Below, piece after piece: positions 1 through 8,901 of a stretch of 34,287 nt of DNA. Each line of letters opens with the position of its first letter. Position 1 is the stretch's first letter. The notes beneath the pieces were generated by a model, which had not been told where the DNA came from, searched no databases, and saw only the letters and a list, made by a program, of their open reading frames with translations. Source of the DNA: Alphaproteobacteria bacterium (GTDB taxonomy: Bacteria > Pseudomonadota > Alphaproteobacteria > Caulobacterales > Maricaulaceae); the NCBI GenBank assembly GCA_018222865.1, contig JAAEZM010000011.1:55395-89681 (forward strand), in the 5' to 3' direction. A program made the translations under genes and the position numbers.

Positions 1-116
1 CGCTCACCCTTTCGGCCTTCCCCAAAACTGGAATGGGTCAAGGCACGAAGTAAAAGGTCGCGGTCCGTGAATGTGTAGCCAATACGCTTTTCCAGCGCCT
101 GCGCGGCATCAACCAT
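1..116 (-). CDS. rnc: Ribonuclease III, N-terminal fragment (cut by window edge)
   Basis: Reading leftwards from the ATG at 116-114, the frame stays open to the window edge and encodes about 38 residues. They include [20 protein letters not shown] followed by HSSFGE, the hallmark start of the RNase III endonuclease domain. RNase III cleaves double-stranded RNA in rRNA maturation and mRNA turnover. The catalytic signature lies outside the window. The start codon overlaps the end of acpS by 8 bp, so the gene is probably translationally coupled as the last visible member of the folK-to-rnc operon. In many alphaproteobacteria lepB sits between acpS and rnc; it is absent here. Identity rests on a short but very characteristic segment. 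Confidence 0.85.
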   Translation of the reverse strand, partial: MVDAAQALEKRIGYTFTDRDLLLRALTHSSFGEGRKGE

Positions 117-537
117 AAAGCGGACCTTCCGGCAAATGGCCAATTGGATGAGCCTCGATCACCACAAAAGCCTGAGCCCAGGGATGATCATCAGTAATGG
201 TGATGTGGGTGAACGCTCGAAAGCCCTCAGGGGTCATCATCGATAGGCGCTCAAGCGCCCGCCCCTTGAACTCCAGCGTTGGCTTGCCTCCGGGCAAATT
301 CACAACTCCGATTTCCTTCCAGGACACGCCACGCGCAATCCCCGTCCCGAGCGCTTTTGCCCCCGCCTCCTTGGCAGCAAACCGCTTGGCATAACTGGCT
401 GCGCGCATGCGGCGGCGCTCGGATTTGGCCTGCTCGATCTCGGTATAGACACGCTGCACGAAACGATCACCGAAGCGATCGAGTGAGCCCTGGATGCGTT
501 CGATATTACAGAGATCGGAGCCAAGACCGATGATCAT
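109..537 (-). CDS. acpS: Holo-[acyl-carrier-protein] synthase
   Basis: AcpS transfers the 4'-phosphopantetheine arm of CoA to the serine of apo-ACP, activating fatty-acid synthesis. The 142-residue product has normal family length. It opens with [14 protein letters not shown], where Asp8 is the expected Mg ligand, and carries KRFAAKEA around residues 51-58, where Glu57 is the second metal ligand. [10 protein letters not shown] segment follows. The ATG overlaps the stop of pdxJ by 4 bp (ATGA), and its own end overlaps rnc by 8 bp. The pdxJ-acpS pairing is classic in proteobacteria. Confidence 0.96.
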   Translation of the reverse strand: MIIGLGSDLCNIERIQGSLDRFGDRFVQRVYTEIEQAKSERRRMRAASYAKRFAAKEAGAKALGTGIARGVSWKEIGVVNLPGGKPTLEFKGRALERLSMMTPEGFRAFTHITITDDHPWAQAFVVIEAHPIGHLPEGPLYG

Positions 538-1277
538 GCTTCGCTCCGCGCCTCAACGATCAGGCCGCGCATTGTGCCCACGGCCTCACGCAAACCGCGG
601 AAGATCGCTTCGCCGATCAGGAAGTGGCCGATATTGAGCTCGATGATTTCAGGAATGGCGGCAATGGGTTTGACACTGTCATAGGTCAGACCGTGCCCGG
701 CATGCACTTCAAGCCCGCGCTTATGGGCCTCTGTTGCACCCAGCTGGAGCAGTTCCAGATGTCCGGCGACCGCTTCTTCATCACCACGAATAACAGCCTC
801 GCAGTATGAGCCGGTATGCAGCTCGATTACAGCAGCGCCCATCGCTTCGGCGACAGCAATCTGGACGGGATCTGGCTCGATAAAGAGTGAGACACGGATT
901 CCGGCGTCAGACAGCTGGCGCACATAAGGTGCGATATGATTATGGCCCGCCGCTACATCGAGGCCGCCCTCTGTGGTCCGTTCCTCGCGCTTTTCCGGCA
1001 CGATGCAACACGCATGCGGCTTGTGGCGCAGGGCGATGTCGAGCATTTCCTCGGTCGCGGCCATCTCGAAATTGAGCGGCAGGTCTATCTCGGCCATCAG
1101 GCGTTCGATATCATCATCTGTTATGTGGCGCCGGTCTTCACGCAAATGTGCGGTAATGCCGTCAGCTCCCGCTTCTGACGCCTGACGCGCCGCGCGGACC
1201 GGGTCCGGATGCATTCCGCCGCGTGCGTTTCGAATAGTGGCAACGTGATCGATATTGACGCCGAGACGAATACTCAT
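534..1277 (-). CDS. pdxJ: Pyridoxine 5'-phosphate synthase
   Basis: PdxJ condenses 1-deoxy-D-xylulose 5-phosphate with 3-amino-2-oxopropyl phosphate to give pyridoxine 5'-phosphate, the last ring-forming step of DXP-dependent vitamin B6 synthesis. The 247-residue TIM-barrel protein shows the family blocks in order: [18 protein letters not shown] (residues 4-21), [12 protein letters not shown] (41-52, with the active-site His and Arg), [45 protein letters not shown] and [14 protein letters not shown]. It overlaps pyrE upstream and acpS downstream by 4 bp each. B6 supply also serves the several PLP enzymes in this window. Confidence 0.97.
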   Translation of the reverse strand: MSIRLGVNIDHVATIRNARGGMHPDPVRAARQASEAGADGITAHLREDRRHITDDDIERLMAEIDLPLNFEMAATEEMLDIALRHKPHACCIVPEKREERTTEGGLDVAAGHNHIAPYVRQLSDAGIRVSLFIEPDPVQIAVAEAMGAAVIELHTGSYCEAVIRGDEEAVAGHLELLQLGATEAHKRGLEVHAGHGLTYDSVKPIAAIPEIIELNIGHFLIGEAIFRGLREAVGTMRGLIVEARSEA

Positions 1278-1858
1278 TTCAGCCCGCGGCTCCCCGGCTT
1301 GATGGCGGGAATGGCTTCCAGTTCCGGCGGCAGATTGTCTGGCTCATAGGCCGGGACTTTATACTGGGTCAGAGCAATAAGTGGCACGCCGACATCGGCT
1401 TCACCGGCAGAGCGATCTACAAGGCAGCCCTCGGCAATCACTGTCGCGCCGGTCGCATTTATTGCCTCGATACACTCGCGAGACGACAGCCCTGTTGAGA
1501 CAATATCCTCAATAACCAGTACCTTGTCGTCACTGGAGAGTTCGAACCCGCGTCGCAGGGTGAACTCGCCGCCTTCACGCTCCACATAAAGCGCTTTCAG
1601 GCCCATATGCCGCGCTGTCTCATACCCCGGGATCAGTCCACCAACAGCTGGCGACACGATGACGGTCGGCTCTTCGGCAAGTTCCGCCTTGAGTTTGTCA
1701 GCCAGGGCTTTGCACAGTTTCTCAGTTCGAGCCGGCTCGGCAAATACCTTTGCCTTCTGCAGGAAAACCGGACTGCGCAGACCGGACGACAAGATAAAAT
1801 GACCTTCAAGAAGGGCGCCGGCGGCGCGGAATTCCTCAAGAACTTCTTCGCGTGTCAT
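1274..1858 (-). CDS. pyrE: Orotate phosphoribosyltransferase
   Basis: PyrE makes orotidine 5'-phosphate from orotate and PRPP in de novo pyrimidine synthesis. The 194-residue protein has the PRPP-binding loop [11 protein letters not shown] at residues 113-123, a [18 protein letters not shown] stretch (about 66-83) and an N-terminal phosphoribosyltransferase fold of normal length. The ATG at 1858 overlaps the stop of rel/spoT by 4 bp, and its stop overlaps pdxJ by 4 bp. Overlap on both sides implies translational coupling. Confidence 0.95.
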   Translation of the reverse strand: MTREEVLEEFRAAGALLEGHFILSSGLRSPVFLQKAKVFAEPARTEKLCKALADKLKAELAEEPTVIVSPAVGGLIPGYETARHMGLKALYVEREGGEFTLRRGFELSSDDKVLVIEDIVSTGLSSRECIEAINATGATVIAEGCLVDRSAGEADVGVPLIALTQYKVPAYEPDNLPPELEAIPAIKPGSRGLK

Positions 1859-4086
1859 TCGTCTTCAAACTCCTCAGACCCTGCCCGCATGCGCTCGGCG
1901 GAGACGACGATCTCACTCATACGCAAGGCGGCCAGGAGATTGGCCAAGTGCCGTGTGTCGTAGACCTCGACATCAAACAGCATTTCAAAAAAGTCAGATG
2001 CGCGGTTCAGCGTGCGAACATTCGCGATATTGGCGCGGTTTTCACCCGCCGTCAGCGCGACTTTAGCCAACGCTCCGGGCTCATTATGCAGAACTGCGCG
2101 AATACGTGCCATCGAGACAGCATTATCCTCAGCTTCAGCTGTCCAGGCGAGATCAAGCCATTGATCCATCTCACCTTCTTCAAACTGGGCCAAGCGTTCG
2201 CAATCGATGGTGTGAATCTCAACGCCCTTGTCCGGAATCAGCATTCCGACGATGCGGTCTCCAGGCAGGGGCGAGCAGCAGCTGGCGAAATGCAAGGTCA
2301 CCCCGGGCGTAAGGCCCCGGCCGCGAACATAAAGACGCGCTTTCTCATCCTCAATCAGATCGCGCTCGCCGACATCTTCCCGCTCATCCAGTCGGCCCGG
2401 GAAGGCCGCATTGAGGAAATCTGCGGACGTAATGCGACCTCGCCCAAGATTCTCGTAGAGATCATCAATCGTTTTCAGCTCCAAGCGAGACAAGGCCTCG
2501 GTCAGGTCATCCTCGATCAAGCTCCGGCCTTCGCGACGGAAGGCATGATCGGCCATAATCTTGCCGATCCGCTCAAATTCATCACGTTCGGATTCGCGAA
2601 TGAGACGACGGATTGCGGCACGCGCTCGACCCGTGATCGCGAGGTTTTCCCAACCAGCAGGCGGCTGGCGAACACCTCCCTTGACGATTTGAACCACATC
2701 TCCATTCCGCAATTGGGTGCGGAGCGGGCGTTCGCGGCCATTAATCTTGGCTGCAACGGTCGTGTGCCCCAGCTCGGTATGCACAGCATAGGCAAAGTCC
2801 AAGGGCGTCGCGCCACTGGGTAGAGAGATCAGGTCGCCCTTGGGCGTAAAGCAATAGACCTGATCAGCGAACATTTCGAGCTTTGCATGCTCGAGAAACT
2901 CGTCTGGATCCCCGCCCTGATTGAGAATTTCAACAAAGGGGCGCAGACGATCCAGCGGGTCCCCCCCCGCTGCCGCTGCGGCATCCGCGTCGTAGGAATA
3001 GCTTTTATCTTTATAGCGCCAATGCGCCGCCACGCCGCTCTCAGCGACCGCCTCCATTTCCTCTGTACGGATCTGCAGCTCGATACGAACGCTGTTGGGC
3101 CCGATCACAGTGGTGTGGAGGGAGCGGTAATTATTCGGCTTGGGCACCGAGATAAAATCGCGGAAACGTTCTGGCACGCAGCGCCATGTTTGGTGGATGA
3201 CGCCCAGGGCGCGATAGCAATCATCGGGATGCGGCACAATCAGACGGAAGGCGTAGATATCGGCGATCTCATCAAAGGTCAGACCCTTGCGTTCCAGCTT
3301 GCGCCAGATCGAATAAGAACGCTTTTCGCGTCCAAAAATGCGCCCATCTATGCCATAGCCCATCAGCAATTGCGTGATGGCCTGCGACACTGTCGAGACC
3401 TCATCAGAATGCTCATCGCGCAAGTGCTTCAAGCGATTTGTGATCGACTCATGCGCCGCCGGATTGACGTGCATGAAGGAGAGATCCTCAAGTTCCACAC
3501 AGACCCTGTTTATGCCGATGCGGCGGGCCAGTGGCGCATAGATATCCAGGGTTTCACGGGCGATGCGCTCGCGCTTTTCCGGTTTCTGGATCGCATCAAG
3601 CGTACGCATATTGTGCAAGCGATCGCAGAGCTTCACGATCAGAACGCGCACATCCGAGGAAATCGCGACGACAAGTTTTTGAAGGTTCTCAGCCTGCTTT
3701 GTGCGTTTGGAGCGCAGCTCCATCTGCCCAAGCTTGGTCACCCCGGCAACAAGCCCCGCCACTTCTTCCCCGAAGTTTTCGACCAATTGCTCATGGGTCG
3801 CGTCCGTGTCTTCCACCGTGTCGTGCAGGAGACCGGTACAGACCGTCGCAACATCCATGCGAAGGTCAGCCAGCAGAAAAGCGACTGCAGCTACGTGAGA
3901 AAAATAGGGTTCGCCGGATTGGCGTTTTTGCGGCCGGTGCGCCTCTTCCGCAAATGCATAAGCATGACGAATGAAATCGCCATCTACATTCGGGAAGTAT
4001 TTCTCCATGCGCGCGACAAGCTCGTCCGCGCTTGGAATGGCGGGCGGCGGCGATGCCAATTCGGGTGACGTCGCGCCAGCACTCAA
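1855..4086 (-). CDS. Bifunctional (p)ppGpp synthetase/hydrolase (RSH family)
   Basis: This long RSH protein (743 aa) makes and degrades the stringent-response alarmone. Domains in order are an HD hydrolase with the intact HDTVED motif (His88, Asp89) and [11 protein letters not shown]; a synthetase domain with [12 protein letters not shown] and [11 protein letters not shown], then [20 protein letters not shown]; a TGS domain ([18 protein letters not shown]); and a C-terminal ACT domain from about residue 665. The intact HD motif and RxKD-like synthetase loop (RFRD) suggest a bifunctional Rel/SpoT rather than a RelA-only enzyme. The longest frame begins with TTG 6 bp after the rpoZ stop, without a clear ribosome binding site. 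The next in-frame ATG is at 4008, which would still keep the HD domain. The usual symbol would be relA, spoT or rsh. Confidence 0.95.
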   Translation of the reverse strand: MSAGATSPELASPPPAIPSADELVARMEKYFPNVDGDFIRHAYAFAEEAHRPQKRQSGEPYFSHVAAVAFLLADLRMDVATVCTGLLHDTVEDTDATHEQLVENFGEEVAGLVAGVTKLGQMELRSKRTKQAENLQKLVVAISSDVRVLIVKLCDRLHNMRTLDAIQKPEKRERIARETLDIYAPLARRIGINRVCVELEDLSFMHVNPAAHESITNRLKHLRDEHSDEVSTVSQAITQLLMGYGIDGRIFGREKRSYSIWRKLERKGLTFDEIADIYAFRLIVPHPDDCYRALGVIHQTWRCVPERFRDFISVPKPNNYRSLHTTVIGPNSVRIELQIRTEEMEAVAESGVAAHWRYKDKSYSYDADAAAAAGGDPLDRLRPFVEILNQGGDPDEFLEHAKLEMFADQVYCFTPKGDLISLPSGATPLDFAYAVHTELGHTTVAAKINGRERPLRTQLRNGDVVQIVKGGVRQPPAGWENLAITGRARAAIRRLIRESERDEFERIGKIMADHAFRREGRSLIEDDLTEALSRLELKTIDDLYENLGRGRITSADFLNAAFPGRLDEREDVGERDLIEDEKARLYVRGRGLTPGVTLHFASCCSPLPGDRIVGMLIPDKGVEIHTIDCERLAQFEEGEMDQWLDLAWTAEAEDNAVSMARIRAVLHNEPGALAKVALTAGENRANIANVRTLNRASDFFEMLFDVEVYDTRHLANLLAALRMSEIVVSAERMRAGSEEFEDE

Positions 4087-4092
4087 GGTCGG

Positions 4093-4479
4093 TTAAAGAC
4101 GGCCGTCAGGCGCGCCATCCCGGTCAGCTTGAAGGGCTTTGAGCATTTCCGACTCATCCAGCTCGATTGCTGGAGCCGGAAGCGCTTCCTGCTCTGCTTC
4201 GGGCGTTGCGGCAGCCGCGGCGCCTGTGGTCTCACCGTCTTCATCTTCGCTCGGCAGAACGCGCTGAAGACCGCTCACCAGGCTGTCTTTCAGAGTATCC
4301 ATGTCGAGGGTTTCGTCTGCGATTTCACGCAGAGCAACAACCGGATTCTTGTCGTTATCACGATCAATTGTGAGCGCGGATCCAGCAGAAATATTGCGCG
4401 CACGGTGTGCGGCGAGCAGGACCAGACGGAACCGGTTCGGGATTTTTTCGATGCAATCTTCGACAGTGACGCGAGCCAT
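4093..4479 (-). CDS. rpoZ: RNA polymerase omega subunit
   Basis: Omega is the small beta'-binding subunit that aids RNA polymerase assembly and is one ppGpp target site in proteobacteria. The 128-residue product starts [20 protein letters not shown] and continues with the conserved [10 protein letters not shown] and [13 protein letters not shown] segments. I chose the ATG at 4479 because it is preceded by TAAGGAG at proper spacing. A longer in-frame version to 4551 adds 24 residues foreign to the family. The acidic, alanine-rich C-terminal tail is typical of alphaproteobacterial omega. Placement directly before rel/spoT is a conserved pairing. Confidence 0.95.
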   Translation of the reverse strand: MARVTVEDCIEKIPNRFRLVLLAAHRARNISAGSALTIDRDNDKNPVVALREIADETLDMDTLKDSLVSGLQRVLPSEDEDGETTGAAAAATPEAEQEALPAPAIELDESEMLKALQADRDGAPDGRL

Positions 4480-4524
4480 GCGCGCGATCTCCTTAAGCCT
4501 GCGGCTGAGCTTGGAACCGTGCTT

Positions 4525-4551
4525 CCTATAGTCGTGGCGCCTCGAAAGCAA
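4525..4551 (-). promoter_or_regulatory. Possible promoter for rpoZ
   Basis: On the minus strand TTGCTT (4551-4546) and TATAGG (4530-4525) are separated by 15 bp inside the 100-bp gap between folK and rpoZ. The spacing is short for sigma-70, so this is tentative. It would let rpoZ and the genes after it be transcribed without folK. Confidence 0.25.
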
Positions 4552-4579
4552 GCCTTCGCAACCGCACCAAGCTCATTCT

Positions 4580-5086
4580 TTACAGCTTTGATGTGGCCGT
4601 CACATCCTCTCGTTTCAAGCCTGCTATCAAGGCGCCAATCGAGGTGCCGCTTTCAGGCTCCCGCCAGTCTGGTGCGATTTCGGCAAGTGGCAGGAGGACG
4701 AAGGCGCGGTCCTTTGCGCGCGGGTGAGGCAGGATGAGACCGGGCAGCTGCCGGATGATTTGCCCCTCATAGTCGATGAGATCCAGATCCAGTGTTCGCG
4801 AATCCCAGCGTGAGTGACGCTCCCGGCCAAAGACGAGCTCGACCTCAAGCAAACGCTGCAACAGGGCGTGTGCCGACAAGCTCGTTCTCACCTTCGCCAC
4901 CGCATTGACGTAGCCGGGCTTGGATGGGTCGGGCCAGGCCGGACTTTGCCACAGGGAGGAAACACGGGTAATCCGCAAATCCTCGCCATCCAAGGCCTTG
5001 ATCGCGGCGAGAATAGTCTGCGCTGGTGTATCCTCATTGCGTGGAAGATTGGCGCCCAAGCCTATATAGATACCCTCAGACGACAT
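4580..5086 (-). CDS. folK: 2-amino-4-hydroxy-6-hydroxymethyldihydropteridine pyrophosphokinase
   Basis: HPPK transfers pyrophosphate from ATP to 6-hydroxymethyl-dihydropterin in folate synthesis. The protein contains IYIGLGANL near its start, SSLWQSPAW, the catalytic block RWDSRTLDLDLIDYEG and then ILPHPRAKDRAFVLLPLAEI, all diagnostic. I place the start at the ATG at 5086 (168 aa), a few residues before the first beta strand. ATG 5098 is an equally possible start, while the furthest one at 5131 would overlap the divergent NYN gene. It heads the minus-strand operon, with a 100-bp gap before rpoZ. Confidence 0.93.
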   Translation of the reverse strand: MSSEGIYIGLGANLPRNEDTPAQTILAAIKALDGEDLRITRVSSLWQSPAWPDPSKPGYVNAVAKVRTSLSAHALLQRLLEVELVFGRERHSRWDSRTLDLDLIDYEGQIIRQLPGLILPHPRAKDRAFVLLPLAEIAPDWREPESGTSIGALIAGLKREDVTATSKL

Positions 5087-5124
5087 ATTTCCGATCATAT
5101 TCCAAACAATAGTGAGCCACAGGC

Positions 5125-5655
5125 ATGACATTTTACCCAGACGAGAAGATTGGCCTCTTTATCGATGGCGCCAACCTTTTCTCGACCACGAAATCTCTCG
5201 ACTTCGATATCGACTTCCGACGTCTTCTTGATGAGTTCCGCAAGCGCGGCAAGCTCATTCGCGCCAACTACTACACAGCTTTGCTCGAACAGGAAGACTA
5301 CAACCCGCTACGCCCCCTCGTCGACTGGCTGGACTATAATGGCTTCTCGGTGATCACAAAGCGGGCAAAGGAATTCACCGATGATCAGGGCCGTCGCCGG
5401 ATCAAAGGCGATATGGACATCGAGCTGGCGATCGACATGCTCGAAGCCGCAGACTATCTCGATCACATTATCTTATTCTCCGGAGATGGAGATTTTTGCA
5501 GAGCTGTTGCAAGCGCCCAGCGACGTGGGGCACGAGTGAGCGTGATTTCCTCCCTGAAAACCAGCCCTCCGATGATCGCTGATGATCTGCGGCGACAGGC
5601 CGATGACTTCATTGAGCTCTCCGAGCTGGAATTGATGATTGGACGCGAATCCTGA
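5125..5655 (+). CDS. NYN-domain protein (LabA/DUF88 family), putative ribonuclease
   Basis: The 176-residue protein is a single PIN-like NYN domain. It begins EKIGLFIDGANLF, giving Asp14, then has KGDMDIELAIDML (Asp96, Asp98) and LFSGDGDFCRAV (Asp121, Asp123). These acidic residues form the predicted metal site of NYN nucleases. Small stand-alone proteins of this type sit next to folK and rpoZ in many alphaproteobacteria, and an RNA-processing role is inferred, not shown. It is divergent from folK with under 40 bp between start codons, so promoters must overlap coding sequence. The uracil-DNA glycosylase gene follows after 3 bp. Confidence 0.88.
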   Translation: MTFYPDEKIGLFIDGANLFSTTKSLDFDIDFRRLLDEFRKRGKLIRANYYTALLEQEDYNPLRPLVDWLDYNGFSVITKRAKEFTDDQGRRRIKGDMDIELAIDMLEAADYLDHIILFSGDGDFCRAVASAQRRGARVSVISSLKTSPPMIADDLRRQADDFIELSELELMIGRES

Positions 5656-5658
5656 GCC

Positions 5659-6324
5659 ATGACCTTGACCCCGGAACCGCCCCTTGATTGCGGCTTGTGC
5701 CCGCGTTTGAAACAATATCGCGACGACACCGCTCAAACCTATCCAGACTGGCATAACGCTCCGGTTGCCTCATTTGGCGAGGAGACAGCACGCTTTTTGA
5801 TCGTCGGCCTGGCGCCGGGTCTGCGCGGTGCCAACCGGACTGGACGCCCCTTCACCGGCGACTGGGCTGGGGATCTTCTCTATGCCACCACGGACAAGTT
5901 TGGTTTCTCCAAGGGCCAGTATGATCAGCGAGCCGATGACGGGATGGTCTTGGTCGATGCGATGATCACCAATGCCGTGCGCTGCGTGCCGCCAGAGAAC
6001 AAACCTGTTGGGGCAGAAGCCAATGCCTGCCGCCCTTTCCTGACGGACCGGATCACTGCCCTGCCACGATTAGAGGCCATTCTGGTGCTTGGGAAAATTG
6101 CTCACGACAACACGCTCAGAGCTCTGGGGCTGAAATTGAAGGATGCGCATTTCGCCCATGGGGCGCAGACCGACCTTCCTGGACCGAACGGAACACTACG
6201 CCTGTTCGCGAGCTATCATTGCTCACGTTACAATACCAATACGGGCCGGCTCACCGCACCCATGTTTGAAAACGTGTTCGAGCAGGTGCGCACCTACCTC
6301 GATCATAGCAATCTTGCCCGCTAG
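5659..6324 (+). CDS. Uracil-DNA glycosylase, family 5 (UdgB type, 4Fe-4S)
   Basis: Family-5 enzymes excise uracil, and often hypoxanthine or other deaminated bases, from DNA. The 221-residue protein has the iron-sulfur ligands Cys11-x2-Cys14 and Cys109-x14-Cys124, spaced as in family 4/5 enzymes. Motif 1 is GLAPGLRGANRTGRPFTGD (50-68), which lacks the activating acidic residue of families 1 and 4, as expected for family 5. The C-terminal motif is SYHCSRYNTNTGRLT (185-199), with His187 in the catalytic position. The residue after the His is Cys, where I expect Pro or another small residue in relatives. The gene starts 3 bp after the NYN gene stop, so they are likely co-transcribed. Confidence 0.9.
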   Translation: MTLTPEPPLDCGLCPRLKQYRDDTAQTYPDWHNAPVASFGEETARFLIVGLAPGLRGANRTGRPFTGDWAGDLLYATTDKFGFSKGQYDQRADDGMVLVDAMITNAVRCVPPENKPVGAEANACRPFLTDRITALPRLEAILVLGKIAHDNTLRALGLKLKDAHFAHGAQTDLPGPNGTLRLFASYHCSRYNTNTGRLTAPMFENVFEQVRTYLDHSNLAR

Positions 6325-6403
6325 GCAAACAATTACAAAAAATTCGTCGAGATTTTTCCCCAACCGTCTGGATCTTGAGCCGGGCTTTTGGCACAACAGC
6401 CTC

Positions 6404-7417
6404 ATGCCCACTTTTTCTGCCAAATCCGATCCGCAAGAGCGCCGCATTGCTTTCGTCGTCTTTAATGGCGCGAAAATGCTCGACATCACCGGCCCCTTGC
6501 AGGTTTTTGCCGATGCCAACCGTATTCTCGGATGGACCGCCTATACGACGACCCTCGCCTCGATTTTCGGCGGACCGATTGAAACAGATACCGGTGTCTC
6601 CTTGAACACGCGTCGCCTGGCGGGCGTTGGCCTCGATGATGAGGACACGGTCATTGCCAGTGGTGGAGACGGTGTTCATGCGGCCAGTCGCGAAAACCGC
6701 ATGATCGGAGCGCTACGGATCGCCAGCGGCAAATGCGGTCGGATCGGAGCAACATGCACAGGCGCGTTTCTCCTCGCCGCAGCGGGCCTGTTGGATAACC
6801 GCCGCGCAGTAACGCATTGGAGCGAATGCGCGCGTCTTGGCGACGAATACCCGAAAATCAGCGTCGATCCAGACCCGATATTTATCGAAGATAACGGTGT
6901 TTGGACGTCCGCCGGTGTTACAGCGGGCATTGATCTGGCGCTGGCCATGGTGGAGGCCGATCACGGCCGCGATATTGCCCTGGAGCTTTCCAGACACCTT
7001 CTGGTTCTTCTGGACCGGAGTGGCGGTCAAACGCAATTCTCCCACGGCTCTTCGACACTGTCTTCCAGAGGTGGCGGCCGCTTTGACGCGCTTCACTTAT
7101 GGATGAAGGACAATTTGACGGCCGATCTTCGCGTCGAACAACTCGCCATCCGGTCCGGTATGAGCCCGCGCAATTTTGCGCGCCTCTATGCGGATGAAAC
7201 GGGCGAAACCCCCGCGAAAATGGTCGAGCAATTCCGTATCGATACCGCGCGCAAACTGCTTGAAGATCCGGATTTGAGCATTCGGCAGATCGCACAAAAA
7301 TGCGGCTTCGGTAGCGATGAACGTATGCGCCGGAGCTTTGTTCGGGTACTGGGCGTCTCTCCCCAGGCCTATAGGCAGAGTTTCGCCCACAGGCTTAAGT
7401 CCGACGTCTTTGCCTAG
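6404..7417 (+). CDS. GlxA family transcriptional regulator (DJ-1/PfpI domain plus AraC HTH)
   Basis: This 337-residue protein joins an N-terminal DJ-1/PfpI amidotransferase-like sensor domain (about 15-190) to a C-terminal AraC/XylS helix-turn-helix domain (about 230-325). The sensor has [16 protein letters not shown], a nucleophile-elbow-like [16 protein letters not shown] with Cys118, and [15 protein letters not shown]. The DNA-binding part has [33 protein letters not shown] and a final [10 protein letters not shown] block. I chose ATG 6404 because everything upstream overlaps the glycosylase gene in another frame; the ribosome binding site is weak. GlxA-type proteins often control amine or amino-acid catabolism, but the target here is unknown. 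It is convergent with smpB, the two stops interleaved in one CTAG. Confidence 0.88.
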   Translation: MPTFSAKSDPQERRIAFVVFNGAKMLDITGPLQVFADANRILGWTAYTTTLASIFGGPIETDTGVSLNTRRLAGVGLDDEDTVIASGGDGVHAASRENRMIGALRIASGKCGRIGATCTGAFLLAAAGLLDNRRAVTHWSECARLGDEYPKISVDPDPIFIEDNGVWTSAGVTAGIDLALAMVEADHGRDIALELSRHLLVLLDRSGGQTQFSHGSSTLSSRGGGRFDALHLWMKDNLTADLRVEQLAIRSGMSPRNFARLYADETGETPAKMVEQFRIDTARKLLEDPDLSIRQIAQKCGFGSDERMRRSFVRVLGVSPQAYRQSFAHRLKSDVFA

Positions 7418-7878
7418 CCGTAATTCTTCATCAAACGCGCTTTTTGCTTGTTCCAATCGCGTTCTTTGATCGTCTGGCGTTTGTCGATCGTCTTCTTGCC
7501 CTTCGCGAGCCCGATCTGAAGCTTGGCCAAGCCACGACCGTTGAAGAATAAGCGTAAGGGAATGACCGTTCGGCCCTCCTGAGCAACAGCGCCCGTGAGC
7601 TTGTTTATTTCGCGACGCTTCATCAAGAGTTTGCGCGGCCGACGTGGCTCGTGATTGAACCGGTTTGCCGCCCCATAGGTCGGAATATCGGCATTAATCA
7701 GCCATATCTCGTCATGCTCAGGGCTGACATAACTCTCGGCGATGTTGGCCCGTCCTTCGCGCAAGGATTTGACCTCCGACCCTTTAAGAACCAGGCCAGC
7801 TTCAAAAGTCTCTTCGATTTCATAGTCAAAGCGCGCGCGACGATTGATCGATACAGCGCCATCCGTGCGTTTTGTCAT
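7414..7878 (-). CDS. smpB: SsrA-binding protein SmpB
   Basis: SmpB binds tmRNA and delivers it to stalled ribosomes for trans-translation. The 154-residue protein has the oligonucleotide-binding fold with [39 protein letters not shown], the central [17 protein letters not shown] block and a basic tail with [15 protein letters not shown]. Length is normal. The ATG overlaps the stop of dapA by 4 bp, the common dapA-smpB arrangement of alphaproteobacteria. tmRNA itself (ssrA) was not seen in the window. Confidence 0.97.
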   Translation of the reverse strand: MTKRTDGAVSINRRARFDYEIEETFEAGLVLKGSEVKSLREGRANIAESYVSPEHDEIWLINADIPTYGAANRFNHEPRRPRKLLMKRREINKLTGAVAQEGRTVIPLRLFFNGRGLAKLQIGLAKGKKTIDKRQTIKERDWNKQKARLMKNYG

Positions 7879-8756
7879 GCCTGATCCAACAAGCCAGCAA
7901 TCACCAAGGCCTTGCGTACAGCTGCATTCGACGCCTCATTCGGTTCAGTCAACGGCAATCGGAGCTCTGTATTCATCACCCCGAGTACGGACAGCGCATA
8001 TTTGGTCGGTCCCGGGCTTGAGGAGGTGAAAAGCGCCTGGTGCAGCGGTAAGAGCTTATCATTCAGGGCGCGTGCCGTCTCCCAGTCGCCAGCCAGCGTG
8101 GCCTCCTGGAACTTCGCACAAAGACCAGGAGCGACGTTTGACGTGACGGAGATCGCACCCAGCCCGCCCGTCGCATTAAATCCGAGCGCTGTCGGGTCAT
8201 CGCCGGAGAGCTGGACAAAGTCGGTATCAATCAGGCGCCGGTGTTCGCTGACGCGCGCCATATCACCGGTCGCATCCTTGATCGCTACTACGTTTTCCAG
8301 GGACGCGATCCGTGCGACCGTCGCTGCATCAATGTCCACCACGGTCCGTCCTGGAACATTATAGATCACGATTGGCAGATCGCTGGCGTCATGAATGGCT
8401 TTGAAGTGCTGATAAAGGCCCTCAGCATTCGGCTTATTGTAATACGGAGCGACGACGAGCCCGGCGCTCGCGCCCAGCTCCTTGGCGCGTTTTTGATTCT
8501 GGATAGCCACCGCCGTCGAATTCGAGCCTGTACCCGCAATAACCGGCACGCGCCCTTTGGCGGTCTCGATCACGATTTCGACAACACGCATGTGTTCTTC
8601 AAATGTCAGCGTTGCGCTTTCACCGGTCGTACCGCACGGTACCAGACCGTGCGTGCCGGCCTCGATCTGGCGCTCAGCCAGTGCTGCGACCTGGTTTTCG
8701 TCCACGGCACCGTTTTTGAAAGGCGTGACCAGTGCGGTGATGGAGCCTTTGAACAT
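7875..8756 (-). CDS. dapA: 4-hydroxy-tetrahydrodipicolinate synthase
   Basis: DapA condenses pyruvate with aspartate semialdehyde, the entry to diaminopimelate and lysine, via a Schiff base. The 293-residue barrel has the standard features: [10 protein letters not shown] at the start, [13 protein letters not shown] with Thr43-Thr44, [17 protein letters not shown] with Tyr132 and Arg137, and [10 protein letters not shown] with the Schiff-base Lys160. It lies upstream of and overlaps smpB by 4 bp. It is divergent from the lytic transglycosylase gene; DAP feeds peptidoglycan, so the pairing may be functional, though that is inference. Confidence 0.97.
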   Translation of the reverse strand: MFKGSITALVTPFKNGAVDENQVAALAERQIEAGTHGLVPCGTTGESATLTFEEHMRVVEIVIETAKGRVPVIAGTGSNSTAVAIQNQKRAKELGASAGLVVAPYYNKPNAEGLYQHFKAIHDASDLPIVIYNVPGRTVVDIDAATVARIASLENVVAIKDATGDMARVSEHRRLIDTDFVQLSGDDPTALGFNATGGLGAISVTSNVAPGLCAKFQEATLAGDWETARALNDKLLPLHQALFTSSSPGPTKYALSVLGVMNTELRLPLTEPNEASNAAVRKALVIAGLLDQA

Positions 8757-8901
8757 GTTTCATTCTCGTCTTTTGGCGAATAAGCGGCGGACCATATCGA
8801 GACGCGCGCGTCTGGCCAAGCCTTCTCCTCAAGGCTGGACAGCCGCCCTGTTTTCCGGTGATGATGAGAAGCCCCAAAACCCAGGAAATGTCTCGCCTAC
8901 G

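Noticed and set aside
1852-4068. Long plus-strand open frames (323 and 393 codons) opposite rel/spoT
   Set aside because: They are antisense to a gene with unmistakable RSH domains and show no family pattern of their own.
7414-7417. Shared CTAG at the convergent ends of the GlxA-like gene and smpB
   Set aside because: Interleaved stop codons at convergent ends are a normal result of compact packing; no hairpin or regulatory structure surrounds it.
8754-8901. Upstream extension of the lytic transglycosylase to ATG 8754 or beyond
   Set aside because: It would place 49 or more polar residues before an obvious signal peptide, and the longest version overlaps dapA.
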